Shown: positions 17,638 through 26,931, counted from the stretch's first letter. The stretch is DNA of 64,000 nucleotides from Flavobacterium subsaxonicum WB 4.1-42 = DSM 21790 (GCF_000422725.1 NZ_KE383910.1:260388-324387), one strand, 5' to 3'. Numbers and translations are program-made. The notes: a model not told the origin generated them from the letters alone.

Positions 17638-17668
17638 AAAAGGCTTCCTTATCCAAGGAAGCCTTTTG
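17638..17668 (+). terminator. Terminator of the ytxH operon
   Basis: Perfect stem AAAAGGCTTCCTT/AAGGAAGCCTTTT followed by GTTT. Confidence 0.85.
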
Positions 17669-17713
17669 TTTATATAAAAAAATAAAATTGTATATTGCAG
17701 TATATATCATTGT

Positions 17714-18166
17714 ATGAAACTCTTTATTAAGGCTGTAATTTTGATATTTCTGCTGGCAGTAATTTTAATTGTATTATATCCTTCAAAAATTACTTATAAA
17801 CTTAACGGTAATTGGGTTGTACAACAGATAATTAAAGACGGTAAACAATACGATTTTCAACATACTATTACAATAGATGGCAATCGGTTTGATGTAGATT
17901 TGTCAGGTTTTGGTAAGCTTTTAGATAATAATCCCATTAACTATACCTATACAATTATTAATAACGATAGTATTGTTATTGTATCAAAATATCCGGCGTT
18001 TTTTAATGGCAGATATAAAATTAATAAGCACATAGATGTTATTGGAGGAGGTGGTAATGCTTACCGAGATATTACACTCAGTCTAAAATCTAAAAACAAA
18101 CTAATAATACTAAGCCGCTCTGAAAATATAGTTTGGCAAAAAGGTATACCAAGAGGCAAGCCATGA
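17714..18166 (+). CDS. Small membrane-anchored protein, lipocalin-like
   Basis: 150 residues, not recognised. The N-terminal hydrophobic helix (residues 4-22) looks like an uncleaved anchor or signal peptide. The rest is beta-rich and begins KLNGNWVVQQIIKDGKQYDF, which resembles the opening of lipocalin-like domains in exported Bacteroidota proteins; the resemblance is weak. It is a single gene with terminators before and after it, more AT-rich than its neighbours. Confidence 0.65.
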   Translation: MKLFIKAVILIFLLAVILIVLYPSKITYKLNGNWVVQQIIKDGKQYDFQHTITIDGNRFDVDLSGFGKLLDNNPINYTYTIINNDSIVIVSKYPAFFNGRYKINKHIDVIGGGGNAYRDITLSLKSKNKLIILSRSENIVWQKGIPRGKP

Positions 18167-18187
18167 TTAAAATTTATTATATTAAAC

Positions 18188-18218
18188 AAAAGGCTTCCCT
18201 AATCTAGGAAGCCTTTTG
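18188..18218. terminator. Bidirectional terminator after the 17714 gene
   Basis: AAAAGGCTTCC/GGAAGCCTTTT stem, nearly the same as the hairpin at 17638; it also suits the convergent EF-hand gene ending at 18225. Confidence 0.75.
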
Positions 18219-18224
18219 TTTTTA

Positions 18225-18518
18225 TTATTGTTTTGCAGACTTTTTTTCTGCCTTCTTTTTGTCTTTATAGGCTTTAACTTCGGCCTTATCTAAATACGAA
18301 TCTTTGTTGGTATCTATGGTGGCAAAGTTTTCTTTAAATTTATTTTTATCTGATTTATCAACTTCTGCTTTGCTTAGTTTACCATCATTATTGGTATCAA
18401 GCGTTGCAAACATTTTAACGTGGTCAGGTTTACCTTTGGTAACTTTTTCCTGAGCATTAACTCCTTCTGTAGCAAATAATGCTGCCAGCATTATAACTTT
18501 TAACCATTTAGTATTCAT
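18225..18518 (-). CDS. Exported EF-hand protein
   Basis: 97 residues. The signal peptide (residues 1-22, ending VNAQ) is followed by two EF-hand calcium loops, DTNNDGKLSKAE (about 41-52) and DTNKDSYLDKAE (about 68-79); the second has Ser in place of the usual Gly at loop position 6. The C-terminus is lysine-rich. It probably binds calcium in the periplasm or outside the cell; target unknown. It is a single gene facing the 17714 gene. Confidence 0.85.
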   Translation of the reverse strand: MNTKWLKVIMLAALFATEGVNAQEKVTKGKPDHVKMFATLDTNNDGKLSKAEVDKSDKNKFKENFATIDTNKDSYLDKAEVKAYKDKKKAEKKSAKQ

Positions 18519-18624
18519 AACTTTTTTGTTTTTAATTGTTTAAAGATAAGACATGTAATTAAATAAATAGTTTAATCAGGGTGTATATTTTAACTTGAAT
18601 TACAGATAAAGATTGCTTTTTTTA

Positions 18625-18706
18625 AACCTACAAGGTTTTTAAAACCTTGCAGGTTAGCAATGTACGTAGACTTTAGATTCCTGCAAGGTCTCTAAGACCT
18701 TGTAGG
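18625..18706. repeat. Pair of related palindromes (CCTACAAGG type)
   Basis: First palindrome 18625-18655 has arms AACCTACAAGGTTTT/AAAACCTTGCAGGTT; second, 18680-18706, reads CCTGCAAGGTC...GACCTTGTAGG. Each folds alone, and the second is close to the reverse complement of the first. This is the layout of REP-like intergenic elements. Confidence 0.8.
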
Positions 18707-18720
18707 TATAACTACTACAA

Positions 18721-18750
18721 AAAGGCCTCCCAATTAAGAGAAGCCTTTGT
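18721..18750 (-). terminator. Weak terminator after the SPFH gene
   Basis: AAAGGC/GCCTTT stem with a purine-rich loop just past the stop at 18752, reading leftward. Confidence 0.5.
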
Positions 18751-18751
18751 A

Positions 18752-19756
18752 TTACACTTTATTTTCCGGTGGGGTATCGTCTTCCGGTTTTGGCTCTGTA
18801 AGTTTATGGTAGTCGGGCCTGTTAAATTCTTCTTTAGGGGCACGTTTCTTGGCGTTTTTCATAGCTTCGCCTACCTGGTTAGAAGCTGTGAATGATGCTA
18901 CCATGTTGTTAAGCATATCACTGCCAGCCTGTGGCGAATTTGGTAATAAAATAAGGTTAGAGTTGGTATCTGCACCAATAGCCTGTAGGGTGTCATAATG
19001 CTGTGTAACCACAATAAGTGCTGATGCCTCCTGGCTGTTAATTCCCACTTTATTAAGCACATCAACACTCTCTACAAGGCCACGGGCAATTTCGCGCCTT
19101 TGGTCGGCTATACCCTGGCCCTGCAGGCGTTTACTTTCGGCTTCAGCCTTAGCTTTTGCTACAATACGAATACGCTGTGCCTCGGCCTCATACTCGGCTG
19201 CTGATTTCTCCCTGTCGGCCGCATTAATACGGTTCATGGCATTTTTAACCTGCGGATCCGGGTCAATATCTGTAATCAGGGTGTTAATAATATCGTAGCC
19301 ATAAGTAGTCATAGCCTCGTTAAGCTCGCGCTTTACGGCAATGGCAATATCATCTTTACGTTCAAAAACATCATCGAGTTTAAGTTTAGGTACTTCGGCG
19401 CGCACTACATCAAACACATAGCTGGTTATCTGGTCGTGCGGATATTCCAGCTTATAAAAAGCATCGAACACGTTGGTCTGTATTACTTTAAACTGTACCG
19501 AAACCTTCATTTTTACAAACACGTTTTCTTTGGTCTTGGTTTCTATAATAACATCCAGCTGCTGAATCTTAAGGTTTATCCTGCCGGCAATTTTATCTAC
19601 CACAGGTATTTTTAACTGAAGCCCTGCCTGGCGGATGCTCTGGAATTTACCAAAACGCTCTACAATTACCGATGTTTGCTGTTTAACGGTAAAGAACGAC
19701 GACAGGAAAATAAAGAAGGCAAAAAACAGAATTACATAAATAGGAATGTTGTCCAT
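18752..19756 (-). CDS. SPFH/Band 7 membrane protein (stomatin-like)
   Basis: 334 residues. One N-terminal transmembrane helix (4-22) precedes the SPFH domain (about 24-200: VIVERFGKFQSIRQAGLQLKIP, DVFDVVRAEVPKLKLDDVFERKDDIA) and a long Ala/Glu-rich coiled coil (about 185-240, EYEAEAQRIRIVAKAKAEAES). It is nearest to the stomatin/QmcA group that forms oligomeric scaffolds in membrane microdomains and often accompanies proteases; no NfeD-type partner is adjacent here. The C-terminus is proline- and acid-rich. It is a single gene. Confidence 0.92.
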   Translation of the reverse strand: MDNIPIYVILFFAFFIFLSSFFTVKQQTSVIVERFGKFQSIRQAGLQLKIPVVDKIAGRINLKIQQLDVIIETKTKENVFVKMKVSVQFKVIQTNVFDAFYKLEYPHDQITSYVFDVVRAEVPKLKLDDVFERKDDIAIAVKRELNEAMTTYGYDIINTLITDIDPDPQVKNAMNRINAADREKSAAEYEAEAQRIRIVAKAKAEAESKRLQGQGIADQRREIARGLVESVDVLNKVGINSQEASALIVVTQHYDTLQAIGADTNSNLILLPNSPQAGSDMLNNMVASFTASNQVGEAMKNAKKRAPKEEFNRPDYHKLTEPKPEDDTPPENKV

Positions 19757-19802
19757 GAGATTGATTTTTAATTGAATGGGTAAGTTACGATTTTAATAAA
19801 CA

Positions 19803-19829
19803 TAAAAAAACCTCCCGGTTTGGGAGGTT
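19803..19829 (-). terminator. Terminator of the 19852 lipoprotein gene
   Basis: On the minus strand AACCTCCC-AAACC-GGGAGGTT followed by seven T. Confidence 0.85.
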
Positions 19830-19851
19830 TGTATTAGTAGATTGCTATAAA

Positions 19852-20643
19852 TTATTCTGTATAGGTAAATTTGCCGTTTAGCGTGTAATATTGGTTGAGT
19901 TCTACATCGCAAAATATAAAGCTTACTACCCCATTATTATTTTGCACATAGACTGTTTTACCCGGTTCTGACCCAAAACCACCAATATCGCCACTGTTAT
20001 AGTTAGACAACCTAAGCATTACCTGGCCTTCAGATGGTTGAAAACCATTAAAATTATATACAGTTTGATATGTACCGGTTTTAGGCAGTTGGGCGTTAAC
20101 TTCGTTAAATATAAGTTCTATGCGTATAACGCTCCAGTCTGTACTGGTAATAAACTGAACGTTGCCGTCAAAAAAGGATGTTTGGTCAAAATCGCGGTTT
20201 ACATAATCAATGGCAAGCGTTCCAAAATAATTACCGGTATCTAACACATTATCAACATTAAAACTGCACGCAGCATTTTGCTGTGTTGTAAAACTATAGA
20301 TTTCGCCATAGCCGGTGCCGGTTTGGTTTACACCATAACTTCTATAATAATAGGTTGTTGCGGGTAAAAAATTAGTATAGCTTTTAAAAAATTCGCCATA
20401 ACCGGTACCCTCAACAATTTTAGTATCGTTAATTGTAGGCTGTGCATTGGTGCTGTAAACAAGGCCATATTCGCTAATTGTAAGTCCGCCATCGCCCAAT
20501 GCAAGCCCCCCTAAAGATGCCGATGTTGTAAGTACGCTTTCCGGCTCGTAAGTAACCATTATTGGCACAGTATAATTTACATTTTCGACCTGGCAGGATG
20601 TAGCCAGGCTTAATACCATAAATGCAATTAATATTTTCTTCAT
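19852..20643 (-). CDS. Putative lipoprotein with fibronectin-like repeats
   Basis: 263 residues. A lipobox (LATSC, Cys17) predicts a lipid anchor. Residues 30-125 carry the pattern of Bacteroidota FN3-like modules (TSASLGGLALGDGGLTISEYGLVYS, then PATTYYYRSYGVNQTGTGYGEIYSF). The C-terminal half is beta-rich and unrecognised. It diverges from the outer-membrane protein gene at 20697 across 53 bases, so the two may be co-regulated. Function unknown, cell-surface role likely. Confidence 0.75.
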   Translation of the reverse strand: MKKILIAFMVLSLATSCQVENVNYTVPIMVTYEPESVLTTSASLGGLALGDGGLTISEYGLVYSTNAQPTINDTKIVEGTGYGEFFKSYTNFLPATTYYYRSYGVNQTGTGYGEIYSFTTQQNAACSFNVDNVLDTGNYFGTLAIDYVNRDFDQTSFFDGNVQFITSTDWSVIRIELIFNEVNAQLPKTGTYQTVYNFNGFQPSEGQVMLRLSNYNSGDIGGFGSEPGKTVYVQNNNGVVSFIFCDVELNQYYTLNGKFTYTE

Positions 20644-20696
20644 AAATGTTAAATATCTCGTAAAAATATTGATATTTGCGAAAATAGCTTATTTTA

Positions 20697-21374
20697 ATGA
20701 AAAAAGTTTTACTATTTAATTTTCTTTTGTTTGCCCTTACAATTCATGCGCAATACGATTCCAGATTTGGTGTAACTGCAGGTGCTAACGAATATTACAT
20801 GAAAGGCGATTTTTTGTTTTCGAGGTCTAATACAGGTTTTACAATTGGCTTAGTGGGCACCATACCCATTAGCGAAAATTCTGAAATACTTACCGAAATT
20901 ACCGTATCAAGGCACAGGATGGAGTTTATTGGCCGCGAGAATGAACTGGCTTCTCCGGAGTGGATTAAATTTCACTTAGACAGGTCTAATGTATCGTTTA
21001 TTTATGATTATGATATACTTCATTTTTTAGACGATGACCTGGCCATTGGTTTTTGTGCAGGGCCATCGTTTGCGTTTTTTGGCAACTTTATACCTACAGA
21101 TAAATCTAAAGAAGGCTATTTACTGGACCCTTATGGTATGGATACCGAATATATGAGACTTGATGGCTATGGCGAAACTATGGCGTTTAATGTATTGGCT
21201 GCATTTGGGCCAAGCGTTCGCTATGTAAACTTAGAAGGAAGCCTGAGGTATTATAAAGGCATTACAGATACGTACAGAAATTTTCCGGGTTCGTCTCCGT
21301 ACACGCAGTTTACAGGTAAAGACAGTTACTTAAGTTTTACCCTTACGTACTACTTTGGTCATTCTCTTGATTAA
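20697..21374 (+). CDS. Outer-membrane beta-barrel protein (PorT-like)
   Basis: 225 residues with a signal peptide (MKKVLLFNFLLFALTIHAQ) and alternating hydrophobic strands ending in SFTLTYYFGHSLD, as in small Bacteroidota outer-membrane barrels. It resembles the PorT/OMP_b-brl group, but with no porT context the name only describes the fold. The divergent lipoprotein gene is 53 bases away; both may serve the same envelope function. Confidence 0.75.
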   Translation: MKKVLLFNFLLFALTIHAQYDSRFGVTAGANEYYMKGDFLFSRSNTGFTIGLVGTIPISENSEILTEITVSRHRMEFIGRENELASPEWIKFHLDRSNVSFIYDYDILHFLDDDLAIGFCAGPSFAFFGNFIPTDKSKEGYLLDPYGMDTEYMRLDGYGETMAFNVLAAFGPSVRYVNLEGSLRYYKGITDTYRNFPGSSPYTQFTGKDSYLSFTLTYYFGHSLD

Positions 21375-21375
21375 A

Positions 21376-21400
21376 AAAGCCTCCCGGTTTGGGAGGCTTT
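21376..21400. terminator. Bidirectional terminator between the barrel gene and gltX
   Basis: AAAGCCTCCC-GGTTT-GGGAGGCTTT immediately after the stop at 21374, convergent with gltX ending at 21404. Confidence 0.85.
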
Positions 21401-21403
21401 GTA

Positions 21404-22915
21404 TTATTTAAAAGTTTCTATTGCTTTCTGTATCCTTGTAATGGTTTCTTCTTTACCAATTATTGATATAATATCAAACAGGTGAGGGCCTTTTAATGCC
21501 CCTACAAGGCTTAATCTAAGCGGCTGCATAACTTTGCCCATACCAATGCCTTTTTCTTCCATCCAGCCCTTAGTAACGGTTTCTGTATTGTGCGAAGAGA
21601 AATCAAGCGTGTTTTCAAGCACAGTAATAAGCTCGGCTAAAATGCTGCCGGTATCTTCTTTCCAGTTTTTAGATGCTTTTTCGTCGTATGCTGTAGGTGC
21701 AACAAAAAAGTAATCGCTCAGGTCCCAAAGCTCGCTGGCAAATGTAGCACGCTCTTTAACCAGGCCAACAATAGTAATAACATCTTCTATAGGCCAGTTA
21801 ATGCCTTTTTCAAGAAGCACGTGAGACAGTTGCTTTGCAAGGCTTGCGTTATCCTGCCTGCCAAAGTATTGGTGGTTGAACCACTTGTTTTTTTCAGGGT
21901 CAAACTTAGCGCCGGCTTTGTGTACCCTTTCTAAATCAAACAATAGCACAAGTTCATCTAAAGTAAACAGTTCCTGGTCGGTGCCCGGGTTCCAGCCTAA
22001 CAGGGCCAGGAAGTTAACAACGGCCTCCGGCAGGTAACCCTGCTCGCGGTAGCCCATAGATTTTGTACCATCTGGGTTGGTCCACTCCAACGGGAAAACC
22101 GGGAAACCCAGTTTATCGCCATCGCGTTTAGAAAGCTTGCCATTGCCAACCGGCTTTAAAATAAGCGGTAGGTGGGCAAATAGCGGAGCCTCCCAGCCAA
22201 AAGCCTTATAAAGCAGTTCGTGTAACGGCATAGATGGCAGCCACTCTTCGCCACGAATAACGTGGGTAGTTTCCATAAGGTGGTCGTCTACTATATTAGC
22301 CAGGTGATAGGTTGGCATACCATCGCTTTTAAACAAAACCTTATCGTCTAAAAGGTTGGTATCAAATTTAATATCACCACGAATTATATCATTAAGATGT
22401 AATGTTTCGCCAACAGGTGTCTTAAAACGAATAACATACTCAGCGCCATTGACAATACGCTGCTGCGTTTGGTCGGCCGGAATATTAAGCGAATTTTCTA
22501 ATGTTCCACGGTTGGCATGGTTGTAAATAAAGGTTTTGCCTTCGGCTTCATCTTTTTTACGCAATTCGTCTAAGGCTTCGGCGGTATCAAAAGCATAATA
22601 CGCCCAGCCGCTGTCTAAAAGCTGCTGTGCATATTGTTTATAAATTTCTTTACGCTCGCTCTGGCGGTAGGGGCCGTACTTGCCCTCTTTGCCCACGCCT
22701 TCGTCAAACGGAATGCCGCACCAGTTAAGCGCTTCTATAATATATTCTTCTGCACCGGGTACAAAACGGTTCTGGTCGGTATCTTCTATCCTAAGATAAA
22801 AAGTACCGCCATGTTTTTTGGCAAATAAATAATTAAAAAGGGCTGTCCTTACACCGCCTATGTGTAAAGGCCCTGTAGGGCTGGGTGCAAAACGCACGCG
22901 AACTGGCTTAGACAT
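21404..22915 (-). CDS. gltX: Glutamyl-tRNA synthetase
   Basis: 503 residues from the ATG at 22915 (MSKPVRVRFAPSPTG). A longer frame to a TTG at 22942 is rejected because the promoter element TATCTTTG sits at 22940-22947. HIGH box PSPTGPLHIGG, glutamate-specific MPTYHLANIVDDHLM, and KMSKS box GKLSKRDG are intact. The C-terminal anticodon-binding domain is helical. The enzyme charges tRNA-Glu in the cytoplasm. It pairs with glnS 7 kb away, so no transamidation route for Gln is needed. Confidence 0.96.
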   Translation of the reverse strand: MSKPVRVRFAPSPTGPLHIGGVRTALFNYLFAKKHGGTFYLRIEDTDQNRFVPGAEEYIIEALNWCGIPFDEGVGKEGKYGPYRQSERKEIYKQYAQQLLDSGWAYYAFDTAEALDELRKKDEAEGKTFIYNHANRGTLENSLNIPADQTQQRIVNGAEYVIRFKTPVGETLHLNDIIRGDIKFDTNLLDDKVLFKSDGMPTYHLANIVDDHLMETTHVIRGEEWLPSMPLHELLYKAFGWEAPLFAHLPLILKPVGNGKLSKRDGDKLGFPVFPLEWTNPDGTKSMGYREQGYLPEAVVNFLALLGWNPGTDQELFTLDELVLLFDLERVHKAGAKFDPEKNKWFNHQYFGRQDNASLAKQLSHVLLEKGINWPIEDVITIVGLVKERATFASELWDLSDYFFVAPTAYDEKASKNWKEDTGSILAELITVLENTLDFSSHNTETVTKGWMEEKGIGMGKVMQPLRLSLVGALKGPHLFDIISIIGKEETITRIQKAIETFK

Positions 22916-22939
22916 TGTTGATAAGTTTGTTTTAATGTG

Positions 22940-22947
22940 CAAAGATA
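22940..22947 (-). promoter_or_regulatory. -7 promoter element of gltX
   Basis: Minus-strand TATCTTTG, 24 bases before the ATG; it decides the gltX start. Confidence 0.6.
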
Positions 22948-22949
22948 GG

Positions 22950-23075
22950 GTAATCTGTGTATTTGTTGATTTGATGGTGCGTTGATTTGATGATTTAACC
23001 CTACGGTATTGGTACTATTCTAATTAACGCATCATCAAATCCACAAATTAACAATATCGCATCAATAGAATTTGT
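22950..23075. repeat. Intergenic word repeat before the DUF4175 gene
   Basis: GTTGATTTGATG-type words are repeated twice (22968-23000) and appear inverted at 23024-23050 (AACGCATCATCAAATCC), so the region can fold into a long imperfect hairpin. Closely similar words occur inverted at 107-133. Confidence 0.6.
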
Positions 23076-23117
23076 ATTTTTATCGGTTATTAACAATATA
23101 CGCTATTTATAAACATT

Positions 23118-26100
23118 TTGGAAGCAAAAAACATCATATACGCCAAGCTCGAAAGCTTTATAAAAAAGTATTACACTAACGAGCTTATTCGTGGTTCTAT
23201 ATTTTTTGTAGGCATAGGGCTGCTCTATCTTATAGCCACGCTGCTTGTAGAATATTTTTTATGGCTGCCCAGCAGTGGGCGTGTAGCCCTGTTTTGGGTA
23301 TTTATAGTGGTAGAGCTGTTTTTGCTGTTCAGGTTTATACTTTTCCCGCTGTTTAAATTATTTAAACTGCAAAAGGGTATCGATTATAAACAGGCATCGG
23401 CCATAATAGGCAGCCACTTTAGCGAAGTAAAAGATAAACTTACCAATTTTTTACAGCTGTCTTACGAGCCACAGCAGTCAGAACTTTTGCTCGCCTCTAT
23501 AGAGCAAAAAGCAAACAGCCTGCAACCTGTGCCGTTTACCAATGCTGTAAATTTTAAAAAGAATGTAAAGTACGTGCCCTATGTTGCCGTACCGCTGCTG
23601 CTTATTTTATTTTTTATGATAAGCGGAAACTCTGCCGTGCTTACCAAAAGTTTCGATAGGGTAGTGCATTATGATACGCATTACGCGCCACCGGCCCCGT
23701 TTGAATTTGTTGTGGTTAATAACTCGCTTATGGCACAACAGGATACCGACTTTGTTCTGGAGGTTAAAACACGTGGAACTGTAATACCAGAAAATGCCAT
23801 GATTACCATTGGCAACGAAAATTATTATTTAGAAACCGTTAAGCCGGGTGTGTTTACCTATAAGTTTGAACGCCCTACTAAAAACATCAATTTTGAGCTT
23901 AAGGCTAATGAGGTAACATCGCAGCCGTATGAGCTTAATGTAGTAGCTGTGCCTACCATAGCTAATTTTGAAATGACGTTGCAGTTTCCTGCCTATCTGG
24001 GCAAAAAAGCCGAGGCGGTTAAGGGCTCAGGCAACGCTGTTGTGCCGGAGGGTACCAAAGTAACCTGGAAAATAGATGCCCTTGCCACCAGTTCTATCGA
24101 GTGGACCAGTAACGGAAGCACGTCTAACTTCGCGCAAAGCGAAAATGGCTTTGCTTTATCTAAATCGATACTACAAAACACAGATTATCAAATCTATACG
24201 TCTAATAATAAGGTAAAACACCACGATAAGCTGCAATATCAGATAACAACTATCAAAGATCAGTACCCAACCATTGCCGTACAAACGGCCCCTGATAGTT
24301 TAAAGCTAAAAAAGGACATTGTACTGGGTCAGGTTTCGGATGATTATGGGTTAACAAAATTACAGGTGGTGTACTATCCGCAGGATAACCCCAATGCTGC
24401 CAAACGTGCTAACCTGCCGGTAAAGCGCGAAGCGGTAGATAGGTTTTATTATACCTTTCCTAACGGGCTCGACATTAAAGACGGCGTTAACTACGAATAT
24501 TATTTTGAGGTTTTTGATAACGATGCCGTGCACAGCTACAAGAGCAGCAAGTCGTCGGTTTTCTCGCACAGAGAGCTAACGCAGGATGAGCAGCAGGAGC
24601 AGGTATTGCAGGAGCAGAATAGCAATATAAATAGTCTGGAAAAATCTATCAAGAACCAGGATAAGCAGCTTAGCGAGTTAGACAAGCTGCAAAAAATGGG
24701 TAAAGAAAAAACCAATATGGATTTTAAAGACCAGAAAAAGATCCAGGATTTTATCAACCGCCAGCAACAGCAGGACGAGATGATGAAAGAATTTTCTAAA
24801 AAACTGGAAGAAAACCTGGAGCAGTTTCAACCTGAAAAGAAAGATGAGTTTAAAGAAGAGCTGATAAAACGCCTTGAGAAAAACGAAAAAGAAGCCGAGA
24901 AAAACAAGAAACTTTTAGACGAATTAAAAGAGCTTACCAACAAACTTAAAGAAGAAGAATTGTTTGATAAGGTAGACCAGCTTAAACAGCAATCTAAAAA
25001 CCAAACTAAAAGTTTAGAGCAGTTAGTAGAGCTTACCAAGCGTTTTTATGTAGAGAAAAAGGCAGAGCAGATTGCCGATAAATTAGACAAGCTTGCCAAC
25101 AAACAGGATAAGCTTGCCGAAGATAAAGATAACAATACCCAAAAGCAGCAGGAGATAAACAAGGAGTTTGATAAGGTGCAGGACGAAATGCGCGACCTGG
25201 AAAAACAAAACGAAGAGCTTAAAAAGCCTATGGAAATACCTGCCGATGAAAAGCAGGAAAAGAGTATAGAAGAGGATATGAAAAAGGCCGAGGAAGAATT
25301 GCAAAAGCCCGGCGATAGCAAAAAAGAAAAAGCCAAGCCCAAGCAAAAATCGGCGTCTAAGAAAATGAAGGAGATGAGCGGCGAGATGATGAAGGCAATG
25401 TCGGCCGGAGATATGGAGCAGATGCAGGAAGATGTAAAAATGCTTCGCCAGATACTGGATAATCTTTTAGCGTACTCTTTTAGCCAGGAAACGGTAATGG
25501 GCCAGTTTAAAGGTTCGTCTACCCGCGCGGCTAACTTTGCTAAGTACCTTAAAAAACAACAGGACCTTAAACTGCAGTTTGGCCATGTAGATGATAGCCT
25601 TTTTGCCATGTCGCTCCGCAATCCTAAAATAACCGAAGAGATAACTAAAGAGGTGGGCAATGTACATTATTACGTAGACAAAGCCTTAACAGATCTTGCC
25701 GATAACGTGGTGGCTCGTGGTGTGTCTAACCAGCAGTATGCGGTAACATCGGCCAACAAACTGGCCGACTTTTTAAGCGATGTGCTTAATAACATGCAAA
25801 TGGAATTAAGCGGATCTGGCGCAGGGCAGGGTAAAGGCAAGGGTAAATCAGGGCAGAGTTCAGACCCGCAATTGTCAGATATCATTCAGAAACAAAAAGG
25901 CCTTGGCCAGAAAATGCAGGATGGTTCTAACCCCGGCAACAAACCCGGAGAAGGTAAACCCGGCGACGGACAAAAGCCCGGTGGCAAGAAAGACGGTAAA
26001 GGCGGACAGGGTGGCGAAGGCGAAGGTGGCGAGAATGGCGAAGGTGATGCCGGTAAGCTCTTAGAAATTTATAAAGAACAGCAGCAGCTGCGCGAGCAAT

Positions 26101-26447
26101 TGCAGCAAGCTTTAGAAAAGCAGGGCATGGGCGGCAATGGCCAGAGTGCTGTTAAGCAAATGAAGGATATAGAAAAGCAATTGCTAAATAAAGGCTTTAA
26201 CGCGCAAACGGCACAGAAAATGCAGAACCTAAACCACGAGTTGCTCAAGCTTGATAAAGCCATGAAACAACAGGGCGAAGAAAACAAAAGGCAAAGCCAG
26301 ACCAATAAAAAAGAGTTTAACAATACGGCAGCGCAGCTGCCTGAGGCGCTAAAAGAATATTTAAATAGCGTAGAGATTTTAAATAGACAAACCTTACCTT
26401 TGCGCCCAAATTTTAACCAAAAGGTGCAAACCTATTTCAAGAAATAA
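23118..26447 (+). CDS. DUF4175 large membrane coiled-coil protein
   Basis: 1109 residues, typical of the Bacteroidota DUF4175 family. Two transmembrane helices lie near 25-45 and 55-78 and a third near 152-172, then beta-rich extracytoplasmic modules (about 190-460) and a very long Glu/Lys/Gln coiled coil (about 470-790). Residues about 905-980 are a Gly/Lys-rich low-complexity linker. The start is TTG at 23118; no ATG lies nearby and the N-terminal AKLESFIKKYYTNELIRGS fits the family start. The stop overlaps the ybeY ATG by one base, implying translational coupling. Function unknown. Confidence 0.88.
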   Translation: MEAKNIIYAKLESFIKKYYTNELIRGSIFFVGIGLLYLIATLLVEYFLWLPSSGRVALFWVFIVVELFLLFRFILFPLFKLFKLQKGIDYKQASAIIGSHFSEVKDKLTNFLQLSYEPQQSELLLASIEQKANSLQPVPFTNAVNFKKNVKYVPYVAVPLLLILFFMISGNSAVLTKSFDRVVHYDTHYAPPAPFEFVVVNNSLMAQQDTDFVLEVKTRGTVIPENAMITIGNENYYLETVKPGVFTYKFERPTKNINFELKANEVTSQPYELNVVAVPTIANFEMTLQFPAYLGKKAEAVKGSGNAVVPEGTKVTWKIDALATSSIEWTSNGSTSNFAQSENGFALSKSILQNTDYQIYTSNNKVKHHDKLQYQITTIKDQYPTIAVQTAPDSLKLKKDIVLGQVSDDYGLTKLQVVYYPQDNPNAAKRANLPVKREAVDRFYYTFPNGLDIKDGVNYEYYFEVFDNDAVHSYKSSKSSVFSHRELTQDEQQEQVLQEQNSNINSLEKSIKNQDKQLSELDKLQKMGKEKTNMDFKDQKKIQDFINRQQQQDEMMKEFSKKLEENLEQFQPEKKDEFKEELIKRLEKNEKEAEKNKKLLDELKELTNKLKEEELFDKVDQLKQQSKNQTKSLEQLVELTKRFYVEKKAEQIADKLDKLANKQDKLAEDKDNNTQKQQEINKEFDKVQDEMRDLEKQNEELKKPMEIPADEKQEKSIEEDMKKAEEELQKPGDSKKEKAKPKQKSASKKMKEMSGEMMKAMSAGDMEQMQEDVKMLRQILDNLLAYSFSQETVMGQFKGSSTRAANFAKYLKKQQDLKLQFGHVDDSLFAMSLRNPKITEEITKEVGNVHYYVDKALTDLADNVVARGVSNQQYAVTSANKLADFLSDVLNNMQMELSGSGAGQGKGKGKSGQSSDPQLSDIIQKQKGLGQKMQDGSNPGNKPGEGKPGDGQKPGGKKDGKGGQGGEGEGGENGEGDAGKLLEIYKEQQQLREQLQQALEKQGMGGNGQSAVKQMKDIEKQLLNKGFNAQTAQKMQNLNHELLKLDKAMKQQGEENKRQSQTNKKEFNNTAAQLPEALKEYLNSVEILNRQTLPLRPNFNQKVQTYFKK

Positions 26448-26866
26448 TGATTAGTTTTAATTACGAGAATGATTTTGAGCTTCCGGATGAAGCTAAATAT
26501 GAAGAATGGATTTCAGAAATTATAGATTCTGAAGATAAGACCGAGGGCGAGATAAACTACATTTTTTGTAATGATGATTATCTTTTAGAAAAGAACATTG
26601 AGTTTTTAAACCACGATACGCTTACCGATATTATTAGCTTTGATTACTCTATGGGTAACTTAATAAGCGGCGATATTTTTATATCTACAGAGCGTGTTAA
26701 AGATAATGCTATAGATTTTAATGTAGCTTTTGAAGAAGAATTAAAGCGCGTTATGGCGCACGGTGTATTGCATTACTGTGGCTACAAAGATAAAACAGAA
26801 GATGACGTTGCAGTTATGCGCGCTAAAGAAGAGGAGAAGATAGCCTTGTTCCACGTGGAACAATAA
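26447..26866 (+). CDS. ybeY: Endoribonuclease YbeY (rRNA maturation)
   Basis: 139 residues. The metal-binding motif is AHGVLHYCGYKDKT with His105 and His109; the usual third His is replaced by the GYKD of this phylum (Asp115). The upstream FLNHDTLTDIISFDY is the second family signature. YbeY acts in 16S rRNA 3'-end maturation and ribosome quality control. The last residues, LFHVEQ, are encoded by a parS-like palindrome at 26847-26862, so the C-terminus appears shaped by a DNA site. It is translationally coupled to the DUF4175 gene. Confidence 0.93.
   Translation: MISFNYENDFELPDEAKYEEWISEIIDSEDKTEGEINYIFCNDDYLLEKNIEFLNHDTLTDIISFDYSMGNLISGDIFISTERVKDNAIDFNVAFEEELKRVMAHGVLHYCGYKDKTEDDVAVMRAKEEEKIALFHVEQ
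26847..26862. promoter_or_regulatory. parS-like centromere site 1
   Basis: TGTTCCACGTGGAACA, a perfect 16-bp palindrome and an accepted ParB-binding parS form (consensus TGTTNCACGTGAAACA family). It lies inside the last codons of ybeY. Confidence 0.85.
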
Positions 26867-26890
26867 TAATCATCCTACTATAATAATAGT

Positions 26891-26906
26891 TGTTCCACGT
26901 GGAACA
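26891..26906. promoter_or_regulatory. parS-like centromere site 2
   Basis: A second exact TGTTCCACGTGGAACA, 44 bases after site 1, in the ybeY-mnmG gap. Confidence 0.87.
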
Positions 26907-26931
26907 ATTAATCTGAAACAAATTTTATAAT

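Noticed and set aside
22916..22942. TTG start nine codons upstream for gltX
   Set aside because: A -7 promoter element at 22940-22947 would lie inside the coding sequence; the ATG at 22915 gives the normal N-terminus.
23118..26447. Overlapping antisense frames inside the DUF4175 coiled coil
   Set aside because: They are Ser/Leu-rich mirror images of the Glu/Lys/Gln-rich coiled coil and lack start signals.
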